Source: JBKPDV01 sp046728075
GTDB lineage: Bacteria > Acidobacteriota > Thermoanaerobaculia > UBA5066 > Gp7-AA6
Length of the DNA: 31,824 nt
Reading direction: 5' to 3'
NCBI GenBank assembly: GCA_046728075.1
Contig: JBKPDV010000186.1
Span: 1-31,824, forward strand
The notes beneath the pieces were generated by a model that saw nothing but the letters and a program-made list of their open reading frames with translations, searched no databases and was not told the DNA's origin. The position numbers and the translations under genes were made by a program. Below are positions 26,401 to 31,824 of this stretch, piece after piece. Positions within the stretch are counted from its first letter, which is position 1. Each line of letters starts with the position of its first letter.

Positions 26401-26562
26401 GGCGCCGACGTAGACGGTCGTGACCTGGATCACAGCGATGTCGCTCCTCGGATACTGCCGGACGGAGAGCGAGCGGATGGATTGGATGCCCGCGATCAGG
26501 ATGACGAGGTTGACGACGATCGCGAGGACCGGCCTCTTGATGAAGAGATCCGTCAGTTTCAT
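23482..26562 (-). CDS. RND multidrug efflux permease, HAE1/AcrB type
   Basis: A 1026-residue inner-membrane proton antiporter, the normal length for the family. It opens MKLTDLFIKRPVLAIVVNLV. It has the porter-domain signatures (YPRSDIAVIQVTTVYVGANA, PLERVIASADGIDYMESSSA), the TM4 proton-relay pair in LVVDDAIVMVENVERHL, and the second set of membrane segments ending LVTGMIIGTCFTLFVVPSIY. The Asp pair marks the hydrophobe/drug branch rather than the heavy-metal branch. Substrates cannot be read. ATG 26562 follows directly on the adaptor's TAA. No TolC-type outer-membrane gene lies in the window, so the pump must share one coded elsewhere. Confidence 0.93.
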   Translation of the reverse strand: MKLTDLFIKRPVLAIVVNLVILIAGIQSIRSLSVRQYPRSDIAVIQVTTVYVGANADLVRGFLTTPLERVIASADGIDYMESSSAQGLSTITVHLKLNYDTNAALTQIQAKVAQVRNDLPPEAQVPVIDLQTADQQFAAMYLGFSSKELDQNQITDYLTRVVQPKLSAVSGVQRADILGARVFAMRIWLKPEKMAALGIAPSEVRDALGNNNYLSALGTTKGSMVSVNLVANTNLQTAEEFRQLVVKQDKGVVVRLSDIADVVLGAEDYDQEVRFNGQAATFMGIWVLPTANSLDVVKRVREDMKQVEAQLPAGMTAGVPYDSTRYIDKAISEVLKTLTETLIIVIIVIFLFLGSFRSVLIPIVAIPISLIGAVFLMLIAGFTINLLTLLAIVLSVGLVVDDAIVMVENVERHLQLGQKPFDAAIAAARELRGPIIAMTITLAAVYAPVGLQGGLTGALFREFAFTLAGAVIISGVVALTLSPMMGSRLLRAGDTDKGFAGLVNRQFDRVRNRYTKLLAGTLNYRAVVFVLWGIVTALIFPFYMFSQKELAPTEDQSIVFGVVQAAPNSTLDQTKLFTKEVNDVFQSFPETDATFQITFPSGGFSGMVTKPWDERKRSTQQLQMQVAQGVSKIPGIRVIPLVPPALPGGGSFPVDFVISSTADPKQLAEFANQLVGKAFASGMFIYADSDLKFDQPQAEVVFDRDKLRSQGVDLSQAGKDLSVLLGGNYVNRFSVEGRSYKVIPQLKRAERLTPDQLSQIYVKGSNNKLVPLSTFATLKTTTEPRDLKRFQQLNAVRVQGVIPQGVSLVTALNYLEGEAKKILPQGFSIDYAGESRQVRTEGGKFLGTFLLSGILIYLVLAAQFESFRDPFIILAGSVPLALAGSLFFSFLGFTTLNIYSQVGLITLVGLIAKNGILIVEFANHVQERGVDKVHAVIEAAGTRLRPVLMTTAATVMGHLPLVFARGPGAGARNSIGIMLVTGMIIGTCFTLFVVPSIYVLVAKKHAAEGKASESQPEAPTLVEAAG

Positions 26563-27687
26563 TTAGCTGTCCTCGGGCTTGGGCGCCGGGTTGTTGCCGG
26601 GCTGGACCTGGTTGTTGACCTTGACGGCGGCTCCGTTGCGCAGCTTGAAGACTCCGGAGGTGACCACTTGCTCGCCGTCCTTGATGCCGGAGACAATCGC
26701 GACCTGGTCCCCGCGGGAGGCCCCGAGCTTCACGAACTGCTGCCGCACTCCGAGGTACTGGTCGCCCTTGGGTCCCTTGACCTGTTCCACGATGAAGACC
26801 GCGTCGCCGTAGGGCGCGTATTTGATGGCCGAGGTCGGCACCGTGACGGCCGACTCGCCTGCCCCCAGTCCGATGTTCGCCTTGACGAACATTCCCGGGC
26901 GCAGCTTCCCGTTCGCGTTGGCGAACGTGGCCTGGACCTGGACGTTGCGGGTCTGCTCGTTTATGACCGAGTCAACCGCCGTCACGCGTCCGTCTGCCGT
27001 GGCTCCCGGCTCGGCCTCGGCGGTCACGTGAATCGGAGAGCCCATCTTGAGCTGCGCCACCTGCTGCGGCACGGAGAAATTGACGTACACGGGTCGGACG
27101 GCCTGGAGCGGCACGACCGGCGCGCCCCCCTCCAGGTACTGGCCGAGGTTGACCTGCCGGATCCCGAGCACACCAGCGAAAGGAGCTCGGATTGTCTTGC
27201 GCTCGATCGTCGCTCGAATCTCACCGGCTTTTGCGACGGCCTGCTTCTGCTCGGCGGCCAGCCGGTCCAGGTCCGACTGCGCCTGAATTCCTTGCTCGAC
27301 GAGGTCTTTTGCCCTCTTGAGGTTCAAGTCAGAGAGCCCGCGGGCCGCCTCCGCGGCGGCCAGTTGCGCCTGCTCCTGCCGGCTGTCCAGCCGCACGAGG
27401 ACGGCACCCGCCGCAACGGACTGCCCCGATTCGAACTCGATCTTCTCCACGATGCCGGGCAGGTCGGCGGCAACGGTCACTCCGTGGACGGCGGCGACGC
27501 TGCCGATTGCGTTCCACGTCGCGGGCCATTGCTCGTGCCTGGCGATCACGGTCGTCACCGCGTCGGGAGGCGGCTGAAAGGACGCGTTCTGCTTCATCCC
27601 CTTCTGAATCTGGCGCGTCTTCACGGCCGCGATCGTGGCGATGAAGATCCCCGCCGCGGCGAGCATCAAAATCATCCGTTTTTTCAT
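26563..27687 (-). CDS. RND efflux periplasmic adaptor (membrane fusion protein)
   Basis: A 374-residue adaptor linking the permease to an outer-membrane channel. It has an uncleaved-looking N-terminal anchor (MKKRMILMLAAAGIFIATIA), a first lipoyl half (VAADLPGIVEKIEFESGQSV), a coiled-coil hairpin (LAAAEAARGLSDLNLKRAKD to LDRLAAEQKQAVAKAGEI), a second lipoyl half (RKTIRAPFAGVLGIRQVNLG) and the beta-barrel domains (VTAVDSVINEQTRNVQVQAT, LRPGMFVKANI). No lipobox is seen. ATG 27687 has GGAGGA about seven bases upstream; the frame extends six codons further. The permease gene follows with no gap. Confidence 0.92.
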   Translation of the reverse strand: MKKRMILMLAAAGIFIATIAAVKTRQIQKGMKQNASFQPPPDAVTTVIARHEQWPATWNAIGSVAAVHGVTVAADLPGIVEKIEFESGQSVAAGAVLVRLDSRQEQAQLAAAEAARGLSDLNLKRAKDLVEQGIQAQSDLDRLAAEQKQAVAKAGEIRATIERKTIRAPFAGVLGIRQVNLGQYLEGGAPVVPLQAVRPVYVNFSVPQQVAQLKMGSPIHVTAEAEPGATADGRVTAVDSVINEQTRNVQVQATFANANGKLRPGMFVKANIGLGAGESAVTVPTSAIKYAPYGDAVFIVEQVKGPKGDQYLGVRQQFVKLGASRGDQVAIVSGIKDGEQVVTSGVFKLRNGAAVKVNNQVQPGNNPAPKPEDS

Positions 27688-28127
27688 AAGAGATCCTCCA
27701 TGCACGTCTCGCGCCCCCTACTCCGGAAGATCCTTCTGGAAGCGGGACCGGGCGGACGCCCTGGCGCCGGGCGAGTCCCCACCTTATCGAACGCCCCTGC
27801 CCTGCCTGTGTTACGCAAAAATGGGGGACAAGATTCAGGCCTCGATTCGACCCGGCTCGGGCGAACACCGCCGCGGCCTCTCGGTCTGGGTCCTCTGACT
27901 ATCCTCTTTCTTATCAGCCTTTAGGCTCGATCCAAAAAATGGGAACGCCCGATCAGCCATGCTTCATTCCCGACCCTTCTCCCTAACGACGAACGAGGGC
28001 GCTGAGATCGACCAGGATTCTCTGGCAGATTTGCTCCAGTGAAGCCCGGAGCGAACCTCCCGAAGGGAGCCCTGGACGGAAGTTCTCGCTTCGGTCGAGG
28101 GTGCAAGACTTAGTCCGGAAAGAACTG
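27688..28127. other. Intergenic region between divergent efflux and lipoprotein genes
   Basis: About 440 bases without a convincing gene. The right half contains CCGAAG (28060-28065) complementary to CTTCGG (28089-28094), too far apart to call a firm hairpin. No tRNA or recognised regulatory RNA was seen. It must hold the promoters for both flanking transcripts, but no clear -35/-10 pair stands out. Its length leaves room for a regulator's operator upstream of the efflux genes. Confidence 0.5.
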
Positions 28128-28613
28128 ATGAAGTCGCCGCCTCGTCGGTCCAACCGTCTCGCTTTTGTGCTTTGCACGATCGTGATCCTGTCGGCATGCT
28201 CGCCTTCCTCCGCACCGCACGCGGCTTCGGACCGGGCGTCGGCCCCTCTTGGGACGTTCTCTCTGGCCGGTCCGGCGTTCGGTCCGCAGACGCTTCTTCC
28301 CACTCGATGCTCCGTCGGGGAGAGTCAGCTCTTTCTCGGTTTCGACCTCCACGACGAAAAGGCCGGGATCATCGCGCGGCTCGTGGTGGATCCGGCGACT
28401 GGCCCCGTCGTCCGCGTCTTCAAGGCCTCGGCTCCGTTCGACCAGACCGTTCTGTTCCGCCGGTCCGAGTGCCGGACGTTTCACTTCTCGCTCGACTCGA
28501 CCGGCTGGCGAATCAACCGCATTCAACAGCTCGGCGTCTCGCTGGAGCTCGACTGTCAGCTTCCCTCCGGCGACAGCATCGTCGGCAAAGCTCTCGACGG
28601 CGGTTGCCTCTAG
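28128..28613 (+). CDS. Lipoprotein of unknown function
   Basis: A 161-residue protein with a lipoprotein signal: MKSPPRRSNRLAFVLCTIVI then LSAC with Cys24 as the likely lipidated residue. The mature part is a single beta-rich domain (SQLFLGFDLHDEKAGIIARL, VVDPATGPVVRVFKASAPF, RTFHFSLDSTGWRINRIQQL) with further Cys in PTRCSV, RSECRTF, ELDCQL and DGGCL, probably two disulfides. No family was recognised. ATG 28128 is preferred because GGAAAG lies about six bases upstream and the signal begins there. It is followed 15 bases later by the SRPBCC gene. Confidence 0.72.
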   Translation: MKSPPRRSNRLAFVLCTIVILSACSPSSAPHAASDRASAPLGTFSLAGPAFGPQTLLPTRCSVGESQLFLGFDLHDEKAGIIARLVVDPATGPVVRVFKASAPFDQTVLFRRSECRTFHFSLDSTGWRINRIQQLGVSLELDCQLPSGDSIVGKALDGGCL

Positions 28614-28628
28614 CGTCTGTGAGGTCGT

Positions 28629-29117
28629 TTGCTCCGCCTTCTTCGGCGCCAGTTTGAAGTGTCCGTCCCATTGGCGGAGGCCTGGCACTTTCTGGCGCGC
28701 GCGGAGGACTGGCCGCGCTGGGCGAGGCATATCCGACGCATCGACGTGAGTCCTCCGGGCGAAGTGGGGCCTGACTCATCCGGCTCGATTGTTCTGCGAA
28801 ACGGGATTCGGTCTACGTTCCGCATGAATGATTTTCGTCCGGGCAGGAGCTGGACGTGGATCGGCTCCTTCCTTTGGCTCACTGTCCACTACGACCACCA
28901 GTTCGATGCCGTAGCTCCGAGACGAACGCGCCTGACTTGGACCGTGAACGCGGAGGGGTTTGGATCGGCGATCTTCGGGCGGCTGTTCGCCGCGGTTTAC
29001 TCGAAGAATCTCGACAGGGGCGATCCCGGCGCTCGTCTCTCAGATCGGCTCGGGCTCTCCGTGAGTCCTGAGCTCGCCTTCGCTCAGGGCGACTGGGGCA
29101 GCGCCAGAGAAGCCTGA
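28629..29117 (+). CDS. SRPBCC (polyketide cyclase/START-like) protein with a C-terminal frameshift
   Basis: An SRPBCC-fold protein (ligand-binding helix-grip family): FEVSVPLAEAWHFLARAEDW, PRWARHIRRIDV, STFRMNDFRPGRSWTWIGSF, VHYDHQFDAVAPRRTRLTWT, FAAVYSKNLDRG. In the family the last helix normally runs on as NLDRAIPAL. Here the frame shifts at GGGG (29015-29018): with one G less the next codons read AIPALVSQIGSGSP and stop at 29062-29064, clear of the neighbouring gene. As written, the frame runs on to 29117 and overlaps that gene by 34 bases. Either a recent frameshift or a sequence error. TTG 28629 has GAGG upstream; GTG and ATG alternatives are lacking nearby. Confidence 0.7.
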   Translation: MLRLLRRQFEVSVPLAEAWHFLARAEDWPRWARHIRRIDVSPPGEVGPDSSGSIVLRNGIRSTFRMNDFRPGRSWTWIGSFLWLTVHYDHQFDAVAPRRTRLTWTVNAEGFGSAIFGRLFAAVYSKNLDRGDPGARLSDRLGLSVSPELAFAQGDWGSAREA

Positions 29118-30088
29118 CCAAAGACATACTTCCAGCCTTTGGGCGTGCGCACATAGGTGTCGCTGAACCAGAGCTTGCGATCGAACGGCTTGCCGTCATT
29201 GGTTCCCTTCAGCCACAGGAGAGCGGTGACGACTGCCGTATCACCCCAGACTCGAACTTTCTGCTCGAGCTCCTCCTGGTGCTCGTAGAGCGAGCTCTTC
29301 TTGCGCGCTTCGTCCAGCAACGCTGCCTTGGTGTGAGTCTGACCCCGACCCGTGACGAGAACGAAGTCATCCGCCAGGATCCGATCCATCGTCGGTGCGT
29401 CGTTGTTCTTGACCGCCGCCTGGTATTCCGTGTCGAGGGCGGCGACCGTCCTGGCATCGTCGCTTGGAGGCGGGCTCACAACGGATGCCGCCATCGCTCC
29501 CTTCTTATGGCTCCGAAAGAGGATGTCGAATCGCGGTTGCCAGGTCGCACCTCCATCGGTGGAGCCTTGCGCGGTTTCGCGCACGCCGCCGCCCTGAGCC
29601 GTCCAGACTCCGCGCAGAATTTCTTCGTGACCGTCGGGGGCGGCGCGGCGCCCTTGCAGGGTCAGGCTGTCACCCTGGAACCGTCCGTCGATCTGGAGGA
29701 GCTGCCCCCTGTTCGTCACCCAGGTTTGATGCCAGAGCTTTCGAGATGCGTCATAGGTTGTGAAGCTCTGGCCGACGAGACCGTCGTTCTGCTCGTACAC
29801 TTCCCGCAGCGCGCAGCCGCCCAGGATGATGTCCACTCGCGCGCGAGCGACAGGCTTGTCGCCGCCGCCGATCTCATAGGCGTCCCAATCGCCCGCCCAG
29901 AAATCGAGCCGCCGATGCTCGGCGCTCGCGCACTTCGAAGACGTCGCGGGCTCGGCCGCGACTCCCGTGCCGGGATTGCTCAGAAAGACAGCCGCAAGCC
30001 AGAAGGGGACGCAGCGGGAACGCCGAGAACGCGGCGTGAACGGGTGAAGTAAAGTTTGAAATTCGAACTTCACGCCTTCACACTTCAC
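29084..30088 (-). CDS. Exported two-domain protein: DUF1579-like plus NTF2-like (DUF4440)
   Basis: A 334-residue protein. The signal-like segment VPFWLAAVFLSNPGTGVAA is preceded by about 27 residues coded by an intergenic repeat. Residues about 50-190 form a DUF1579-like beta domain (RRLDFWAGDWDAYEIGGGDK, VDIILGGCALREVYEQNDG, SFTTYDASRKLWHQTWVTNR, GGATWQPRFDILFRS). Residues about 205-330 form an NTF2-like domain (ALDTEYQAAVKNNDAPTMDR-ILADDFVLVTGRG, DTAVVTALLWLKGTNDG, WFSDTYVRTPKGWKYVFGQA). Both types occur singly elsewhere in this window. Function is unknown. GTG 30088 and GTG 30073 are the only starts, both inside the repeat. Confidence 0.78.
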   Translation of the reverse strand: MKCEGVKFEFQTLLHPFTPRSRRSRCVPFWLAAVFLSNPGTGVAAEPATSSKCASAEHRRLDFWAGDWDAYEIGGGDKPVARARVDIILGGCALREVYEQNDGLVGQSFTTYDASRKLWHQTWVTNRGQLLQIDGRFQGDSLTLQGRRAAPDGHEEILRGVWTAQGGGVRETAQGSTDGGATWQPRFDILFRSHKKGAMAASVVSPPPSDDARTVAALDTEYQAAVKNNDAPTMDRILADDFVLVTGRGQTHTKAALLDEARKKSSLYEHQEELEQKVRVWGDTAVVTALLWLKGTNDGKPFDRKLWFSDTYVRTPKGWKYVFGQASLALPQSP

Positions 30089-30127
30089 TTCCCGGCGTTC
30101 CCGTGGCGTTCACGGCGTTCACGCCGC
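30016..30127. repeat. Palindromic intergenic repeat element
   Basis: GGGAACGCCG (30016-30025) is complementary to CGGCGTTCCC (30093-30102), and GCGGCGTGAACG (30031-30042) to CGTTCACGCCGC (30116-30127). The pairs interlock (A B A' B'), so they compete or form a pseudoknot. The interior carries GTGAAG/CTTCAC copies and AAGTT/AACTT. GGCGTTC occurs three times in tandem at the right end. It looks like a dispersed, REP- or MITE-like element. Confidence 0.6.
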
Positions 30128-30192
30128 GTTGGAATGTCACTGGAGCAAGTGACGTCATCGCAATTCCCTCTTCTGGCTCGCCGCCGGCGGCG

Positions 30193-30531
30193 TCACTCGA
30201 CGACTTCGAGCGTCCCCTGCGTCGGGAACCATTCCTTTGCGTTCGACGCGACGCCGAACACCTTGTGGCTGCGAAGGTTCAGCGCCACGGTCAGCGTGTA
30301 GCCCGACGAGGCGAGGTAGGACACGAGGAAGACGTCCTCGGCGACTTTCATAGCCGCGTATTCTTTCTCCTTCGTGGGTTTTCCCTTCTCCGTTCCGTCG
30401 ATCGAGCGAAACTCGACGGCTCCGTCTTCGTGAAACACGTGCTCGTGAGTCTTGCCCTTGGTGGGGCCGTCCGTCCAGGTGAAGCGGATCGTCTTCCCGC
30501 GAATCTCCGGGGCCCGGGGTGTGTCTGCCAT
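30193..30531 (-). CDS. MoaF-like small protein
   Basis: A 112-residue cytoplasmic protein with a calycin-like strand pattern seen in MoaF-related proteins: GKTIRFTWTDGPTKGKTHEH, VFHEDGAVEFRSIDG, KEKEYAAMKVAEDVFLVSYL, SSGYTLTVALNLRSHKVFGV, SNAKEWFPTQGTLEVVE. MoaF itself is linked to molybdenum-cofactor regulons in a few bacteria. Short relatives like this one have no proven function. The start is secure: AGGAGG six bases before ATG 30531. It lies 41 bases after ogt on the same strand, so it is probably the last gene of the repair cluster. Confidence 0.78.
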   Translation of the reverse strand: MADTPRAPEIRGKTIRFTWTDGPTKGKTHEHVFHEDGAVEFRSIDGTEKGKPTKEKEYAAMKVAEDVFLVSYLASSGYTLTVALNLRSHKVFGVASNAKEWFPTQGTLEVVE

Positions 30532-30572
30532 TGGCACCTCCTCGATCTTGAGTTTGTCCGCGAAGGTCCCGC

Positions 30573-31076
30573 TCAGGTCAGCTCGAGCGGTTCGCCCGGG
30601 CGCCGCGCGCCTCGGCATTCCAGCGCCAGCAACTGGCGCTTGATCTCCAATCCTCCCCCGAAACCCGTCAGCGAGCCGTCGGCGCCGACGACTCGGTGGC
30701 AGGGGATGACGATCGGAATGGGGTTGCGGCCGTTGGCCGCCCCCACCGCTCGAGATGCAAGCGGTCTGCCGAGGCGGCAGGCGAGCTCGCGATACGACAC
30801 GGTATCGCCGTAAGGAATGGCCGTGAGGGCGGACCACACTTCCCGCTGGAAAGGCGTGCCTTGCGGCGCCAGCGGGAGCTCGAACCGGCGCAACCTCCCG
30901 GCGAAGTAGTCGTCGAGCTGGGCGAGTACTTCCGCGAAGGGCTCTTTGGTCCGCCGCCAGTCGGGCGCGGGCTCGACTGGATGAAACCCGTTCTGAAAGG
31001 AAATCCTGCGCAACCCATCTCGATCGCCGGCGAGCAGCAATCGGCCAACCGGTGTGGAAACGGCGCAGTAGTCCAT
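30573..31076 (-). CDS. ogt: Methylated-DNA-protein-cysteine methyltransferase (Ogt/MGMT)
   Basis: A 167-residue suicide alkyltransferase that moves alkyl groups from O6-alkylguanine or O4-alkylthymine to its own Cys. The signature is IPIVIPCHRVVG with acceptor Cys126, preceded by the helix-turn-helix region FQREVWSALTAIPYGDTVSY and the Asn hinge AVGAANGRNP, and followed by LTGFGGGLEIKRQLLALE. The full family length is present. ATG 31076 overlaps the upstream glycosylase stop by one base (TGATG), so the two repair enzymes are co-translated. Each covers a different class of alkyl lesion. Confidence 0.92.
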   Translation of the reverse strand: MDYCAVSTPVGRLLLAGDRDGLRRISFQNGFHPVEPAPDWRRTKEPFAEVLAQLDDYFAGRLRRFELPLAPQGTPFQREVWSALTAIPYGDTVSYRELACRLGRPLASRAVGAANGRNPIPIVIPCHRVVGADGSLTGFGGGLEIKRQLLALECRGARRPGEPLELT

Positions 31077-31824
31077 CAGCTTCCTGCGGCGATTCTCTCC
31101 GGCGGATCCGCCGCGCGCGCCAGATCGGCCGAGGCCCGCCACAGCAAGAGAGCTGCGTACGCGCGCCAGGGCCGCCATTGTTCGGCACGTTTCCTCAACG
31201 CGGCGGCCGTGAGAGGACGGCCCTGGCCGGCCGATCGGAGCAGGACCAAATCGTTGACGGGAAAGGCATCCGGTTGCCGCAGCGCGCGCATGGCGATGTA
31301 CTGCGCCGTCCATTCGCCGATGCCCCGGATGCGAACGAGGCTCTCCAGCGTCCCCTCTTCGGTCCCGGAAAGGGTGACGCGGCCGGAGACGACGGCTTGG
31401 GCGAGGGAGCGAATCGCGCGCGCCCGGACCCGCGGCATCCCGATCATGCGGACCCCGGCCAGGGCCTGAGGCGTGGGAAAGACGACGGTCAGCCCGCCCG
31501 GGTCGGGGACGGAGAGCCGCTCCCCGTGCTTCTTCGCCAGATGGCCGGCCAGCGTCGAGGCTGCGGCCACCGTCACCTGTTGGCCCAGAATCGCGCGCAC
31601 ACCCAGCTCGAAGCCATCCCACGCACCCGGAACCCTCAGGCCCGGATACTTTTTCACGAGCCGCCCTAACAAGAGGTCGCGCCGAAAGCGTCGCGCGATG
31701 ACCGATGGATCCGCGGAAAGATCGAACATGGCGCGCAGTCGAGTCACGATCGGCAAGAGCGACACGGCCTCCGAGAAGCGGATGCGGGCTTCCAGGGCTT
31801 GCGCGCTCTTTTCGTGGCGGACTT
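31076..31824 (-). CDS. AlkA-type DNA-3-methyladenine glycosylase (5' end outside window)
   Basis: A base-excision glycosylase of the HhH-GPD superfamily. The frame stays open to the window edge, and the residues before the first possible start (LEARIRFSEAV) still match the AlkA N-terminal domain, so the gene continues beyond 31824. Visible features are FDLSADPSVIARRFR, AWDGFELGVRAILGQQVTVA, the helix-hairpin-helix LVRIRGIGEWTAQYIAMRAL, and catalytic Asp in FPVNDLVLLR. It removes 3-methyladenine and related alkylated bases. The missing part could be a plain AlkA N-terminus or an Ada-like regulatory domain, since Ada-AlkA fusions are common. It is coupled to ogt downstream. Confidence 0.88.
   Translation of the reverse strand, partial: VRHEKSAQALEARIRFSEAVSLLPIVTRLRAMFDLSADPSVIARRFRRDLLLGRLVKKYPGLRVPGAWDGFELGVRAILGQQVTVAAASTLAGHLAKKHGERLSVPDPGGLTVVFPTPQALAGVRMIGMPRVRARAIRSLAQAVVSGRVTLSGTEEGTLESLVRIRGIGEWTAQYIAMRALRQPDAFPVNDLVLLRSAGQGRPLTAAALRKRAEQWRPWRAYAALLLWRASADLARAADPPERIAAGS

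Overview
The window is GC-rich chromosomal DNA with close to 30 protein genes on both strands. Several families point to the phylum Acidobacteriota. These are a protein kinase joined to TPR repeats, an Oar-like TonB-dependent receptor with a carboxypeptidase-type N-terminal domain, a VWFA-related protein of the acidobacterial type, and secreted DUF1579/DUF4440-like proteins. The assignment is inferred from gene content; there is no rRNA or other marker. No tRNA, rRNA, CRISPR array, phage or IS transposase was recognised.

Layout. Bases 1-8650 hold a Ser/Thr kinase-TPR gene (cut by the window edge), a DUF1579-like secreted protein, a TonB-dependent receptor with a stranded second receptor 3' end behind it, and three exported proteins. 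Bases 8824-11898 encode a 1024-residue modular surface protein: propeller, six HAF-type repeats, a Thr/Pro stalk and a C-terminal cap. Bases 11885-14025 hold a dgcN-dgcA pair that fits D-glutamate breakdown. Bases 14108-15606 are a redox cluster whose middle gene is a thioredoxin-fold protein with an in-frame TGA exactly where the first Cys of CxxC belongs, followed by a SECIS-like hairpin. This is very probably a selenoprotein, and the next gene encodes a DsbD alpha-like domain.

Bases 15627-18515 look like a cysteine-controlled sulfur operon. A promoter leads to a 27-codon leader peptide containing Met-Cys-Cys-Cys-Pro-Arg-Cys. A 1-2-3-4 set of complementary segments and an intrinsic terminator follow. 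Then come three overlapping genes: an ATP-grasp enzyme, an LLM flavin monooxygenase resembling sulfonate/sulfone monooxygenases, and a nitroreductase-family flavoprotein. The natural reading is Cys-starvation attenuation of organosulfur scavenging.

Bases 18626-21951 carry an NTF2-like secreted protein, a GIY-YIG-like protein, an unknown protein, an orphan LytTR regulator with no ordinary start codon, and an HExxH-bearing exported protein. Bases 21970-23415 hold rtcB with a large palindrome against its start codon and a small Cys-rich protein just after it. Bases 23482-27687 encode an RND efflux pump and its adaptor. Bases 28128-31824 carry a lipoprotein, an SRPBCC protein with a late frameshift, a two-domain secreted protein that starts inside an intergenic repeat, and a DNA alkylation-repair cluster (alkA-like, ogt, MoaF-like).

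The two strongest novelties are the Sec-redoxin (14563-15108) and the cysteine attenuator (15627-15813), which lie within 600 bases of each other.
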